NCBI GenBank assembly: GCA_900112785.1
Contig: FONB01000002.1
Coordinates: 124,001-188,000 of the forward strand
Length of the DNA stretch: 64,000 nucleotides
Direction: 5' to 3'
Origin: Phytobacter palmae
GTDB lineage: Bacteria > Pseudomonadota > Gammaproteobacteria > Enterobacterales > Enterobacteriaceae
The position numbers were made by a program, and so were the translations under genes. Shown in pieces: positions 44,206 through 53,692 of this stretch (the stretch's first letter is position 1; each line of letters starts with the position of its first letter). The notes beneath the pieces were generated by a model. That model was given only the letters and a program-made list of their open reading frames with translations. It searched no databases and was not told where the DNA came from.

Positions 44206-44896
44206 AATTCGCCATCTGGAGGTAAGCTTCGGGGAAAAAACTGTCGTCCGCGATGCCAGTTTTACCCTCGAACAGGGCGAGACGTTTAGTCTGATTGGCG
44301 CATCAGGCTGTGGCAAATCAACGCTGATGCGGGTACTGGCTGGGCTGCAGCGCGAATGGCGAGGCGAAATGTCACTGTTCGGTTCAGAGATAAAAGCGGG
44401 CGTACGTTACCAGGGAGCATTGCGACGCAACGTACAAATGGTTTTTCAGGATCCGTATGCTTCACTGCACCCCAACCACACGCTGTACCGCACTCTCGCG
44501 GAACCGCTACAGATCCACCGCGAGAAAGCGCCAGAGCAGCGGGTCCGCACAGCACTGGAAGAGGTGGGGCTTCCTGCGGATGCGGCCAGACGCTACCCGC
44601 ATCAACTTTCTGGTGGACAGCGTCAGCGCGTAGCGATCGCCCGGGCGCTATTGTTGCGCCCGCAAATTCTTCTGCTTGATGAGCCGACATCGGCGCTGGA
44701 TATGTCAATCCAGGCAGAGATCCTCAACTTACTGAACCGCCTGAAAGCCCAGCACAAAATGAGCTATTTGTTGGTTAGCCACGATGCGGACGTCATTGCG
44801 CATATGTCTGACCGGGCCGCCTTGATGGCGAACGGCAAAATCGAACGCTTTTTTGACCGGGATGCGCTGGCTCGTGGCGAACACCGTATGGGGTAA
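44192..44896 (+). CDS. DppF/NikE-type ABC ATPase
   Basis: This 234-residue protein has Walker A GASGCGKST, signature LSGGQRQRVAIARAL and Walker B ILLLDEPTSALD, with SYLLVSHDADVIAHMSD. It is compact like NikE (268) and lacks the C-terminal extension of DppF. The start is the ATG at 44192, preceded by GGAG; the longer upstream frame is a shadow of the previous ATPase. It ends the operon, nine bases before the second hok/sok repeat. Confidence 0.9.
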   Translation: MAIAEIRHLEVSFGEKTVVRDASFTLEQGETFSLIGASGCGKSTLMRVLAGLQREWRGEMSLFGSEIKAGVRYQGALRRNVQMVFQDPYASLHPNHTLYRTLAEPLQIHREKAPEQRVRTALEEVGLPADAARRYPHQLSGGQRQRVAIARALLLRPQILLLDEPTSALDMSIQAEILNLLNRLKAQHKMSYLLVSHDADVIAHMSDRAALMANGKIERFFDRDALARGEHRMG

Positions 44897-44940
44897 ATGA
44901 AATGGGTTTGGGTGCGTGAGGATCCTACCTGATAAGCGGA

Positions 44941-44964
44941 ATTGCGGGGATTGCTCCCCGCAAT
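44941..44964 (-). terminator. Terminator hairpin of hok copy 2
   Basis: ATTGCGGGG (44941-44949) pairs perfectly with CCCCGCAAT (44956-44964) around an ATTGCT loop. It follows the hok stop codon and probably also ends the importer operon on the other strand. Confidence 0.65.
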
Positions 44965-44973
44965 TCAGATTAG

Positions 44974-45126
44974 CTACTTCTTCGGTTCGTAAGCGAGAAC
45001 AGCCTTAAACTCCGTATCCCGTTGTTTGAACGTCATCTCGCAAAGCGAGTCCCGTACCAACAGCGTGAAACCCAGTGCCGCCATACACAGCACCACGATC
45101 GCCACCAGGGCGTACTTTGTCAGCAT
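44974..45126 (-). CDS. hokE: HokE-type toxin, copy 2
   Basis: This 50-residue protein has the exact length of E. coli HokE, which lies between entD and ybdK there too. It has one membrane helix (residues 5-24), Cys31 after RDSL, and the C-terminal [12 protein letters not shown] identical to E. coli. The start is the ATG at 45126; an in-frame ATG 11 codons upstream belongs to the leader. The position and tail suggest this is the ancestral copy. Confidence 0.92.
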   Translation of the reverse strand: MLTKYALVAIVVLCMAALGFTLLVRDSLCEMTFKQRDTEFKAVLAYEPKK

Positions 45127-45130
45127 GTCG

Positions 45131-45220
45131 TTGCCTCCGTGCAAAAAAGAGACTAACATCCAACTTGTTCAGGGTTGGGATGTAAGCCTCAGGTTGATAA
45201 CACTATCTCCTGGGGCTTTC
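45131..45220 (+). ncRNA. Candidate Sok antisense RNA and promoter, copy 2
   Basis: TTGCCT (45131-45136) and TAACAT (45154-45159), spaced by 17 bases, are the same promoter elements as in copy 1. AACTTG here replaces AACCTG of copy 1, and pairing with CAGGTT is kept through a G-U pair, which suggests the RNA fold matters. The RNA ends are not known. Confidence 0.5.
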
Positions 45221-45363
45221 ACCTTTCTGAACCCTGCAAATGCCTGGCTCAGAAAGCCTCAGGCACCCGCGAACATCCTAACCTCTTCATTTCCTTTGCA
45301 CGAAAGAAAAGCTGTATTTATATCCAGTTAACTTCACTTTTCAGAATAGGTTCAGGCGTGACG

Positions 45364-46704
45364 CTATGACTTCGCCAGGCTGCCAAACTGCCCGAGCACG
45401 GCATCAAAAATCGCCAGCCCTTTTTGCACTTCTGCAGCACTCATGGTGCACGGCGGTACCACGTGAATACGGTTTTCGGCGATGAAAGGCAAAATACCCG
45501 CCTGGAGCAACGCACCTTTGATCGCCGCCATATCGGCCGCGGCTACTGGCGTTTTCGCCACGCGGTCGGTGACCAGTTCCAGCGCCTGGAACATTCCACG
45601 CCCACGCACATCGCCGATCAACGCATGTTTCTGCGCCAGTGACGTCAGGCCTGCGCGCAGCACGCCGTCCCCTACCGTCGCCGCGTTTTCTACCACTTTT
45701 TCCTCTTTCATCGCATCGAGGGTGGCAACAATCGCCGACATCGCCAGCGGATGACCGGAATAGGTCAGGCCGCCTGCAAAGAAGTGGTCGTCAAAATAGT
45801 GCGAAATTTTCCCGGAGATAATGACGCCGCCCGCCGGTACGTAACCCGCATTGACGCCTTTTGCAAAGGTGATGAGATCAGGAACAATGCCATCCTGCTC
45901 GAAGGCAAACCAGCTCCCGGTGCGGCCAAAACCGGCCATCACTTCATCGACAATCAGTACAATGCCAAACTCATCGGCCAGTGCACGCACGCCTTGCATA
46001 TAGCCTTTTGGCGGCACCAGAATCCCGGCGGTGCCCGGTACGGACTCCAGCAGGATGGCAGCAACAGAATTCGGCCCTTCACACTCAATCATCCGGCGCA
46101 GATGCGCCAGTGCGCGCTGGCACTCTTCTTCCTCGGTCGTGGCGTTAAATTCGCTGCGATACAGGTACGGGTTAAAGAAGTGAACGTGCCCACGGGCATA
46201 TTCGTTCGGGATACGGCGGGAGTCGCCCGTTGCCACAATAGCGCTGCCGGTATTCCCGTGGTAGGAACGGTATGCAGAAAAAATCTTGTCGCGCCCGGTG
46301 TACATACGCGCCATACGCATGGCGTTCTCGTTGGCGTCGGCACCGGCGTTAGTAAAGAACACCTTGCTAAAGCCTTCGGGTGCCAGGTCTACGATGCGTT
46401 TTGCCGCTTCACCGCGCGCGAGGTTTGCCGTCGCCGGCGCGATAGTGGTCAGCTCTTCCAGTTGTGCCTTCATTGCCGCCAGAACGCGCGGATGTTGATA
46501 ACCGATATTGACGTTTACCAGTTGGCTGCTGAAATCCAGATACGTGTTGCCATCGTAATCCCACAATTCGCACCCTTTGGCACCGGCGATCACCAGCGGA
46601 TTGAGGCTGCCTTGCATCGACCATGAATGGAACACATACGAACGGTCCAGCTGACGTACATCATCGTTGGTTATCGCCATCTCGCTCTGAAGTGCCAGTT
46701 TCAT
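45364..46704 (-). CDS. Class III PLP aminotransferase, probable taurine (or omega-amino acid) aminotransferase
   Basis: This 446-residue class III enzyme has TNAGADANENAMRMAR (118-133), YRSYHGNT (145-152), the DEVMAGFGRTGSWFAFE segment (253-269) and the PLP lysine K282 in ITFAKGVNAGYVPAGG. This group includes taurine:pyruvate/2-oxoglutarate and beta-alanine aminotransferases. It is divergent from an IsfD-like SDR and near an amino acid importer and MocR regulator, as in the taurine-nitrogen clusters of Klebsiella, so sulfoacetaldehyde is the likely product. AAGGAG precedes the ATG. Another omega-amino acid donor is possible. Confidence 0.78.
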   Translation of the reverse strand: MKLALQSEMAITNDDVRQLDRSYVFHSWSMQGSLNPLVIAGAKGCELWDYDGNTYLDFSSQLVNVNIGYQHPRVLAAMKAQLEELTTIAPATANLARGEAAKRIVDLAPEGFSKVFFTNAGADANENAMRMARMYTGRDKIFSAYRSYHGNTGSAIVATGDSRRIPNEYARGHVHFFNPYLYRSEFNATTEEEECQRALAHLRRMIECEGPNSVAAILLESVPGTAGILVPPKGYMQGVRALADEFGIVLIVDEVMAGFGRTGSWFAFEQDGIVPDLITFAKGVNAGYVPAGGVIISGKISHYFDDHFFAGGLTYSGHPLAMSAIVATLDAMKEEKVVENAATVGDGVLRAGLTSLAQKHALIGDVRGRGMFQALELVTDRVAKTPVAAADMAAIKGALLQAGILPFIAENRIHVVPPCTMSAAEVQKGLAIFDAVLGQFGSLAKS

Positions 46705-46767
46705 ACCCTGCTCCTTTCATACCGTTGTTGTTGATTCCATCATGCGGCGCGCCACCCACAGTCAGGT

Positions 46768-46829
46768 AGAGCCAGTCTTGTTAGCGGCATGTGACACACG
46801 TGTCACATATTTACTCACCAACTGGCTCT
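46768..46829. promoter_or_regulatory. Divergent promoter region with nested inverted repeats
   Basis: A perfect inverted repeat TGTGACAC-AC-GTGTCACA (46790-46807) lies at the centre. It is flanked by AGAGCCAGT (46768-46776) and its reverse complement ACTGGCTCT (46821-46829). AGAGCCAGT recurs at 50875-50883 before the MocR gene. The central palindrome resembles a CRP site but has eight rather than six bases between TGTGA and TCACA. Confidence 0.5.
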
Positions 46830-46857
46830 GTCTCTCCTGCGCGCGCGTTTTTTATAG

Positions 46858-47655
<798 letters not shown>

Positions 47656-47677
47656 TCGGTCACGGGGCCATGAGTAA

Positions 47678-47745
47678 CCCGGATAAGGTGCGTTAAGCAC
47701 CGTATCCGGGATTTGCGTTCCCCGGTGACGCTATGTTTACCGGGG
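47678..47745. repeat. Two hairpins (REP type) between isfD and the ABC ATPase gene
   Basis: The first is near-perfect: CCCGGATA (47678-47685), GGTGC/GCACC inside, TATCCGGG (47703-47710). The second is CCCCGGT (47720-47726) with ACCGGGG (47739-47745). They separate two converging units. Confidence 0.7.
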
Positions 47746-47763
47746 TAACGACAGGGAGGAAAA

Positions 47764-48525
47764 TTAGCGGCTGGATTGCAAGAACTTACGTACCCGATCC
47801 GAATCCGGATTAGTAAAGAATTTCTCTGGTGATGCCTTCTCAATCAGTAAGCCTTTCTCCAAAAACACCACCTCATCTGACACCTGGCGGGCAAAGTCCA
47901 TCTCGTGCGTCACCACCACCATCGTATAACCTTCGGCGGCGAGGTTTTTCATTACCCCCAGAACCTCATTGACCAGTTCAGGATCCAGCGCCGAGGTCGG
48001 TTCATCGAACAAAATCACCTCCGGCGACATCGCCAGCGAACGGGCAATCGCCACACGCTGTTTCTGCCCACCGGAGAGGGTAATCGGATAGACATCCGTT
48101 TTATGGCTCATCCCGACCTTCTCTAACTGGCGGCGACCAATTTCATCGGCCGCGTCCCGCTTCATGCCTTTTACGTGGATCAGCGCTTCGGTCACGTTTT
48201 GCAGTACCGTCAGATGTGGCCACAAATTAAAACTCTGGAACACCATCCCTACGCGTTCGCGGATTTTTGACAGATCTTTGTGCGACATCGGCTTGCCCGA
48301 GGCGTCATCCACGCCAAGCCGCTGACCACTGATACGGACTTCGCCGCGATCGGGCTGCTCCAGCCAGTTCATACAGCGCAACAAGGTCGATTTTCCCGAA
48401 CCGGAAGAACCGAGAATACTGACCACCGTGCCCTTCTCCACCGTCAGGTTGATATCACGTAATACTTCAATGTTATCAAACTGCTTGGACAGGTTCTTAA
48501 CGCTAACCGCACTTTGTTCAGGCAT
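47764..48525 (-). CDS. Polar amino acid ABC transporter ATPase (GlnQ/HisP type)
   Basis: This 253-residue protein has Walker A GSSGSGKST (39-47), Q-loop VFQSFNLWPHLTV, signature LSGGQKQRVAIARSL, Walker B VILFDEPTSALD and switch TMVVVTHEMDFARQV, all diagnostic of the GlnQ family. It is the last gene of the importer operon and overlaps the preceding permease gene by eight bases. The context suggests taurine or a related amino compound as cargo, but this family mostly carries amino acids. Confidence 0.93.
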   Translation of the reverse strand: MPEQSAVSVKNLSKQFDNIEVLRDINLTVEKGTVVSILGSSGSGKSTLLRCMNWLEQPDRGEVRISGQRLGVDDASGKPMSHKDLSKIRERVGMVFQSFNLWPHLTVLQNVTEALIHVKGMKRDAADEIGRRQLEKVGMSHKTDVYPITLSGGQKQRVAIARSLAMSPEVILFDEPTSALDPELVNEVLGVMKNLAAEGYTMVVVTHEMDFARQVSDEVVFLEKGLLIEKASPEKFFTNPDSDRVRKFLQSSR

Positions 48526-49183
48526 GGGTCATTCCTCTCTTATTTCCATATTGGCTTAGTCGTTTAATCAGCAATTCAAGTAAAATACTGATGCCCCAGT
48601 ACAGCGCTATGGCGACGATAAAGGCATTAAACGGAATAAAATACGTTGACTGCACGCTATTCGCGGCGGCGGTGATCTCCTGTACGGTAATAATGCACAG
48701 GAAAGCCGTGTCTTTCAGACAGATAATTAACTGGTTGCCCATAAGCGGCAGCGCAGAGGAGAAAATATTGGGCAGGATGATACGCTGAAAAATTTTATAG
48801 CGAGAAAAACCCTGCGACACAGCGGCTTCGATATAACCCGCAGAAAATATACGACGCTGGCTGCGTAATATTTCAAAGAAATAGGCACCATGATAAATTA
48901 CCAGCGCCAGAAGGCCGGCAGTCCAGGCTTCCATACTAATACCCAACTGCGGCAGACCGTAATAAAGTAAATAGGCCAGAATCAAAAAGGGAACAGCGCG
49001 CATCAGGCTGACAAACGCAATAATTATTCTGTCAATAACGCGATTTTGGTATTCCATAATGTAGCACAGCACTATGCCGATAAATAAACCGACAACTGCT
49101 GCAATAATAAACAACTCAAGCGTTGAAAGCAGGCCATTGAAAAAACTCTCGCGTGCTGACCAGACAATACTCCACTGACTCAT
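48518..49183 (-). CDS. Polar amino acid ABC permease (HisM/GlnP type)
   Basis: This 221-residue membrane protein has about five segments, with MRAVPFLILAYLLYYGLP and the EAA loop EAAVSQGFSRYKIFQRIILP. Its base use is more AT-rich than that of the genes around it (many ATA, TTA and AAT codons), hinting at a different origin or weak selection. It lies 14 bases after the partner permease gene. Confidence 0.9.
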   Translation of the reverse strand: MSQWSIVWSARESFFNGLLSTLELFIIAAVVGLFIGIVLCYIMEYQNRVIDRIIIAFVSLMRAVPFLILAYLLYYGLPQLGISMEAWTAGLLALVIYHGAYFFEILRSQRRIFSAGYIEAAVSQGFSRYKIFQRIILPNIFSSALPLMGNQLIICLKDTAFLCIITVQEITAAANSVQSTYFIPFNAFIVAIALYWGISILLELLIKRLSQYGNKRGMTHA

Positions 49184-49197
49184 ATACCCTCCTGCTT

Positions 49198-49839
49198 TTA
49201 TCGCGCCAGGCGCTTCGCTTTACGTTCCGCCATGCCCTGCAATTTCAGCAACAAGCCGATAATGATGACGTAGAGCAATCCCGCCGCCAGAATGGGAGAC
49301 AGGGGTTCATAGGTCACCGAAGAGATGCGGTTGGTGACACGGGTCAGATCGACCACGCCAATTATCGCTATCGCCGGGCTGCCTTTGATCAGAAACGACA
49401 TCTCATTGACCAGCGCAGGCAGGCTTTCAATCCACATTTGCGGCAGCATGATGTAACGAAAATAGGTCCAGCGCCGCATACCGACAGATTCGGCGGCCTC
49501 ACGCTGTTCGCGAGGGAAGTTACGAAATGCGTTACGCCAGATTTCGGCATTAAATGCGGAGGTATTAAGCGTTAATGCCACAATCGCCGCCGCTGTTTTA
49601 TCCAGGTTTATCCCAAGCGTCGGCAGCGATAAGAACAGGAACAGTACCAGCGTCACCAACGGTGTAGCGCGCGCCAGACTGATATAGACCACCAGCGCCT
49701 GGTCGACGACCGGGATTTTCATCATACGAATAAAGGCGATCACCAGACCGATAACCACCCCGAACGCGATAGCCACGCCCGAAATCCAGAGGGTCGTCCA
49801 TGCGCCTTCAATTAATAACTGCCATGCCATTGAATCCAT
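49198..49839 (-). CDS. Polar amino acid ABC permease (HisQ/GlnP type)
   Basis: This 213-residue membrane protein has LARATPLVTLVLFLFLSLPT and the EAA loop EAAESVGMRRWTYFRYIMLP. With the other permease it forms the inner-membrane channel. The gene follows the binding-protein gene after 46 bases that contain a strong hairpin. Confidence 0.92.
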   Translation of the reverse strand: MDSMAWQLLIEGAWTTLWISGVAIAFGVVIGLVIAFIRMMKIPVVDQALVVYISLARATPLVTLVLFLFLSLPTLGINLDKTAAAIVALTLNTSAFNAEIWRNAFRNFPREQREAAESVGMRRWTYFRYIMLPQMWIESLPALVNEMSFLIKGSPAIAIIGVVDLTRVTNRISSVTYEPLSPILAAGLLYVIIIGLLLKLQGMAERKAKRLAR

Positions 49840-49860
49840 GGTGCCCCCCTTCTTTAACTG

Positions 49861-49878
49861 GCGGCGGTTGCCCGCCGC
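49861..49878 (-). terminator. Intercistronic hairpin after the binding-protein gene
   Basis: GCGGCGG (49861-49867) and CCGCCGC (49872-49878) form a 7-bp stem with a TTGC loop, between the binding-protein gene and the permease genes. Such stems commonly keep the binding protein in excess by partial termination or 3'-end protection. Confidence 0.6.
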
Positions 49879-49885
49879 AATGAAC

Positions 49886-50734
49886 TTATAAGCCTGCTAA
49901 CTTGTGAAACTGATCGGCACTGGTGATCGGCTCTTTCGGCAGATCGTAGGTTTCGCCGAACCATTTTTTCTGCAGCTCAGCCAGCTTGCCAGTTTCGGTC
50001 ATGTGATTCATAAATTTGGTCATGAATGCCAGTAATTCCGGGGAGCTTTTGGAGATTGGCCATGCCATATAGCCAGGGCCAGAGACCGGCAGCCCCTTGG
50101 CAAAGACTTTTGGCTTCGCTTTCACCAGGTCGTTGACGGAGATAACCACGTTAATCACGTAATCGACGCGTTTGTTGGCGAGGTCAGCATAGGCTTCCGG
50201 GTAAGATTGATATTCCACAACCGGGCCAAGTTTACCGCCGACTTTCTCCAGCATCGCTTTCAGTTCTGGCAGACGTGCCAGCAATGCGCTACCCGCCTGA
50301 ACGCCTACTTTTTTACCGCTCAAATCAGCAATGGTATTTAATGTTTTGTCATCCGCGCGTTTCACAAAATAATGTTGTGCAGAGGCCCACGGCGGCGTGA
50401 AATTAAAAACATTAAGACGTTCATCGGTAATCACCGCGCCGGTTAAGGCCATATCGTATTGCCCGGTAGACACGGCAGCGAGCAGGCCTGTCCAGGGTAA
50501 AATACTTTGGTTGATATTGAATTTTGCGTATTTACGCAACTCGTCGAGCATATCCTTGTTAAACCCTTCCGATTTACCATCTTTCATAAAGTTAAACGGT
50601 GCATAGTCATCTTCGGTCGCCACTTTCAATGTGCCAGACTTTTCGATTTCCGGTAAATCAGCTGCGACTGCGTGTAAAGAAAAAGCCAAAGTGAACATGG
50701 CTGCAAGACAATATTTGCCGAATACTTTTTTCAT
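49886..50734 (-). CDS. Periplasmic amino acid-binding protein (family 3)
   Basis: This 282-residue protein has a signal peptide (cleavage near HAVAA-DLPE), then GTLKVATEDDYAPFNFMKDG and GFNKDMLDELRKY, and LTGAVITDERLNVFNFTPPW, the ligand-binding landmarks of the family. It is the first gene of the importer operon and is divergent from a MocR-type regulator gene. The ligand is not readable; taurine is an inference from the neighbours. Confidence 0.9.
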   Translation of the reverse strand: MKKVFGKYCLAAMFTLAFSLHAVAADLPEIEKSGTLKVATEDDYAPFNFMKDGKSEGFNKDMLDELRKYAKFNINQSILPWTGLLAAVSTGQYDMALTGAVITDERLNVFNFTPPWASAQHYFVKRADDKTLNTIADLSGKKVGVQAGSALLARLPELKAMLEKVGGKLGPVVEYQSYPEAYADLANKRVDYVINVVISVNDLVKAKPKVFAKGLPVSGPGYMAWPISKSSPELLAFMTKFMNHMTETGKLAELQKKWFGETYDLPKEPITSADQFHKLAGL

Positions 50735-50806
50735 TTCTCTACCCTTAATTAAATATGCCAGAAAGGTTCATCCCAGACATGCTGGAACCATTGCAATAAA
50801 TATGCC

Positions 50807-50883
50807 GACTGCGTTTCTTGACCGCTCTTTTGTGACTGCGTTTTTACAATAGGGAGCCTTTTTGCTTTCTGAATAGAGCCAGT
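50807..50883. promoter_or_regulatory. Candidate MocR operator: direct repeats GACTGCGTTT and an AGAGCCAGT element
   Basis: GACTGCGTTT occurs twice in direct orientation (50807-50816, 50834-50843; 27 bases apart) in the divergent region between the binding-protein gene and the MocR gene. MocR regulators such as GabR and TauR bind direct repeats. AGAGCCAGT (50875-50883) is shared with the aminotransferase/SDR promoter region. Confidence 0.5.
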
Positions 50884-50967
50884 TTCGGCAAATGAATGTG
50901 TCAGATAACGGGAAGCTGGTATGGAATTTGCTCAAATATATTCAGGTCTTTTCCAGCGGAGTGCGTC

Positions 50968-52431
50968 ATGATTCGTCACCTTTTGCATGTCAATTTTGAT
51001 GGTCAGCGTGGTTTACAGGAACAGGTGCGTGAATCGCTGATAAACGCCATCCTGAGCGGTATTTTTCCGGCAGACACCCCTCTTCCCTCATGTCGCCAAC
51101 TCGCTGGTCAGCTTAATGTTTCTCGCAATACCACGGCGCTGGTATTTGAAAGTCTGGTTAACGAAGGGTATCTGGTCAGCCGCCCACGCAGCGGGTACTA
51201 CCTGCACCCGGATTACTACCATGCCGGTCAAAACGTGTCGCAGAGTGCACCTGAATGCGAAAGCGCTGCACCACGATGGAGCAACCGCCTGCAAATCACG
51301 CCCAGCCAGCAGGAATCTATTCTCAAACCCGCTGGCTGGATGCACTATCGTTACCCGTTTATTTACGGCCAGCCAGATACGCAACAGTTCCCCCTCGCCT
51401 TCTGGCGCGCTGCGGCAAACTGGCTGCACGGCGGCGTACGTGACCCGTCCTGGGTTATCGATCATATCGATCAGGATGTTCCCATGCTGGTTGAGCAGAT
51501 CCGCACGAGGGTGCTGCCCAAACGCGGTATCGTGGCCGCACCGGACGAAATTCTCATCACGCTGGGTTCACAAAACGCCCTCTATTTGCTGACCCGTCTG
51601 TTGATGTCACGACAGACGCGCGTGGCGGTCGAAAACCCGGGATTTCGTGAAGCGATCAATACGTTCCTGCTTAACGATACCCATATCGTTCCCCACCCGG
51701 TTGATGAAGAGGGTATTGTGCTGGGTGAAACGCCCTGCGATTACTACTACGTGACGCCGGGCCATCAGGTGCCGACGGGCGTTACCATGAGTAAAGCACG
51801 CCGGGTACAGCTGCTCGAATACGCGACCCGGCATGACGCGGTGATCATTGAAGATGACTACGACTCGGAGAGTAACTTTACGCAAAACCCTTTACCGGCG
51901 CTGAAAGCCAGCGATCGAAGCGGGCGCGTTATCTATGTCAGCAGCCTGTCAAAAGCGCTCTCACCTGGCCTGCGGCTGGGGTTTATGGTGGCCGCCCCGG
52001 AAATCATTGACGAAGCCCGTGCGTTGCGTCGCCTGGTCTATCGCCATCCGCCAACCAACATTCAATATCAGATGGCCCATTTTCTGGCTCAGGGCCATTA
52101 CGAGACCCACCTGCGCCGCTACCACGAAGACTCCGCGCGCCGCTGGGATACCCTGCATAATGCGCTGCAAACCTTTTTACCCGAATGCAAAACATTCGGC
52201 GGCAGCGAGCATGCCAACGCCTTCTGGCTGAGTACACCAAAGCATATCAGCACCCAACAGCTCACCTGGCGCGCGGCCCATGCGGGGGTATTGATTGAAC
52301 CGGGGGCACGGCATTTTCTTGATGACGCGCCACCAGATAACTATTTCCGTATGGGTTTTCATGCCATTAACCCGGATGCCATTGTGCCCGGCGTGGAAGT
52401 GCTGCGTGGACAACTGGAACAAATCGGATAG
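50968..52431 (+). CDS. MocR-family (GntR-aminotransferase fusion) regulator, TauR-like role
   Basis: This 487-residue fusion has an N-terminal GntR winged helix (LQEQVRESLINAILSGIFPA, then LPSCRQLAGQLNVSRNTTAL, about 15-75) joined to a fold-type I aminotransferase domain with IIEDDYDSE (about 293-301) and the PLP lysine K329 in SSLSKALSPGLRLGF. Such proteins (GabR, TauR, PdxR) sense an amino compound through PLP and switch on its uptake and catabolism. The ATG at 50968 has GGAG upstream. It is divergent from the amino acid importer and probably controls it and the aminotransferase/SDR pair. Confidence 0.88.
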   Translation: MIRHLLHVNFDGQRGLQEQVRESLINAILSGIFPADTPLPSCRQLAGQLNVSRNTTALVFESLVNEGYLVSRPRSGYYLHPDYYHAGQNVSQSAPECESAAPRWSNRLQITPSQQESILKPAGWMHYRYPFIYGQPDTQQFPLAFWRAAANWLHGGVRDPSWVIDHIDQDVPMLVEQIRTRVLPKRGIVAAPDEILITLGSQNALYLLTRLLMSRQTRVAVENPGFREAINTFLLNDTHIVPHPVDEEGIVLGETPCDYYYVTPGHQVPTGVTMSKARRVQLLEYATRHDAVIIEDDYDSESNFTQNPLPALKASDRSGRVIYVSSLSKALSPGLRLGFMVAAPEIIDEARALRRLVYRHPPTNIQYQMAHFLAQGHYETHLRRYHEDSARRWDTLHNALQTFLPECKTFGGSEHANAFWLSTPKHISTQQLTWRAAHAGVLIEPGARHFLDDAPPDNYFRMGFHAINPDAIVPGVEVLRGQLEQIG

Positions 52432-52502
52432 TTCGCGTAAAAGCGGGTTTGGAGGGCATGCCTATACTTATCCAAAACCTCACAAGGAAAGGATAAGACA
52501 AT

Positions 52503-53621
52503 ATGCCTCTACCCGATTTTCACGTTTCCACCCCTTTTACCCTGGGTATTGAACTTGAGTTGCAGGTCGTTAACCCGCCAGGATACGACCTGAGTCAGGA
52601 CTCCTCACGACTGATCGATGCGGTAAAAGCGCAGCTCAAAGCCGGTGAGGTCAAGCATGACATCACGCAAAGCATGCTGGAAATTGCGACCGGGGTCTGC
52701 CGCGACATCAACCAGGCGTCACACCAGTTTTCTGCCATGCAGCAGATCATTTTGCAGGCGGCAAACGAGCATCATGTACAGATTTGCGGCGGTGGTACGC
52801 ACCCTTTTCAGAAATGGCAGCGTCAGGAGATCAGCAACGATGAGCGTTATCACCGGACGCTGGAAATGTTCGGCTACCTGATGCAGCAAGCGACAGTTTT
52901 CGGCCAGCATGTGCATGTAGGGTGTCCGAGTGGCGATGACGCCATTTACCTTCTCCATGGGTTATCACGCTTTGTACCGCATTTTATCGCGCTTGGCGCC
53001 GCGTCCCCCTATGTGCAGCGAACCGATACCCGTTTCGCCTCATCGCGACTGAATATTTTCTCCTCTTTTCCGGACAATGGCCCCATGCCCTGGGTCAGTA
53101 ACTGGCAAGAGTTTGAAGGATTATTCCGTCGCCTCAGCTATACCAGCATGATTGAAAGCATTAAGGATTTGCACTGGGATATTCGCCCGAGTCCCCATTT
53201 TGGCACCGTCGAGGTGCGGGTAATGGATACACCATTGACCTTATCGCATGCGATTAATGTCACCGGTTTTATTCAGGCTATTGCCCACTGGCTGCTGGCA
53301 GAGCGCCCGTTCAAACATCAGGAACGTGATTACCTGCTCTATAAATTCAACCGTTTTCAGGCCTGTCGTTTTGGTCTTGAGGGGATCATCACCGATGTTC
53401 ATACTGGCGAGCAGCGTAAGATAGCCGACGATATTGAACGGATGCTGGAAAAAGTTGCGCCGTGGGCGGATAAGCTCAATGCGGGCAGCGCTATCGCTGA
53501 ATTGATGAATTTCGTCAAACGAGGGAAAAGCGAATCGCAACTGATGCGCGACTTTGTTGCCGACGGCGGTTCGCTGATTGGGCTGGTGCAAAAACATACC
53601 GAGATTTGGGCGGCGGGCTAG
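52503..53621 (+). CDS. ybdK: YbdK, carboxylate-amine ligase (weak glutamate-cysteine ligase)
   Basis: This 372-residue protein of the GCS2 family (E. coli YbdK, 372) has the N-terminal [25 protein letters not shown], and [27 protein letters not shown] and [12 protein letters not shown]. coli YbdK has low gamma-glutamylcysteine synthetase activity; its physiological role is not settled. It marks the right end of the accessory region, since in E. coli it lies beside hokE and entD. Confidence 0.95.
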   Translation: MPLPDFHVSTPFTLGIELELQVVNPPGYDLSQDSSRLIDAVKAQLKAGEVKHDITQSMLEIATGVCRDINQASHQFSAMQQIILQAANEHHVQICGGGTHPFQKWQRQEISNDERYHRTLEMFGYLMQQATVFGQHVHVGCPSGDDAIYLLHGLSRFVPHFIALGAASPYVQRTDTRFASSRLNIFSSFPDNGPMPWVSNWQEFEGLFRRLSYTSMIESIKDLHWDIRPSPHFGTVEVRVMDTPLTLSHAINVTGFIQAIAHWLLAERPFKHQERDYLLYKFNRFQACRFGLEGIITDVHTGEQRKIADDIERMLEKVAPWADKLNAGSAIAELMNFVKRGKSESQLMRDFVADGGSLIGLVQKHTEIWAAG

Positions 53622-53692
53622 AACAGTACCGGGAGATTGCACCCTTACGCACTTTCCCGGACAATATCGCTTTTAACAACCGATTAACTGTT

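Larger units (their letters stand above)
44906..45345. repeat. Direct repeat B, hok/sok locus copy 2
   Basis: This is the second copy of the repeat at 39257-39695, in the same orientation and 5649 bases away. The toxin coding part has diverged more than the leader, of which 95 bases are identical. It holds a HokE gene, terminator and candidate sok. Confidence 0.9.

Noticed and set aside
45751-46626. 291-codon plus-strand frame opposite the aminotransferase
   Set aside because: Antisense shadow of a conserved class III aminotransferase; no ribosome site or family resemblance.
46790-46807. TGTGACACACGTGTCACA read as a CRP site
   Set aside because: The spacing between TGTGA and TCACA is eight bases rather than six, so it is reported as a palindrome of unknown binder instead.
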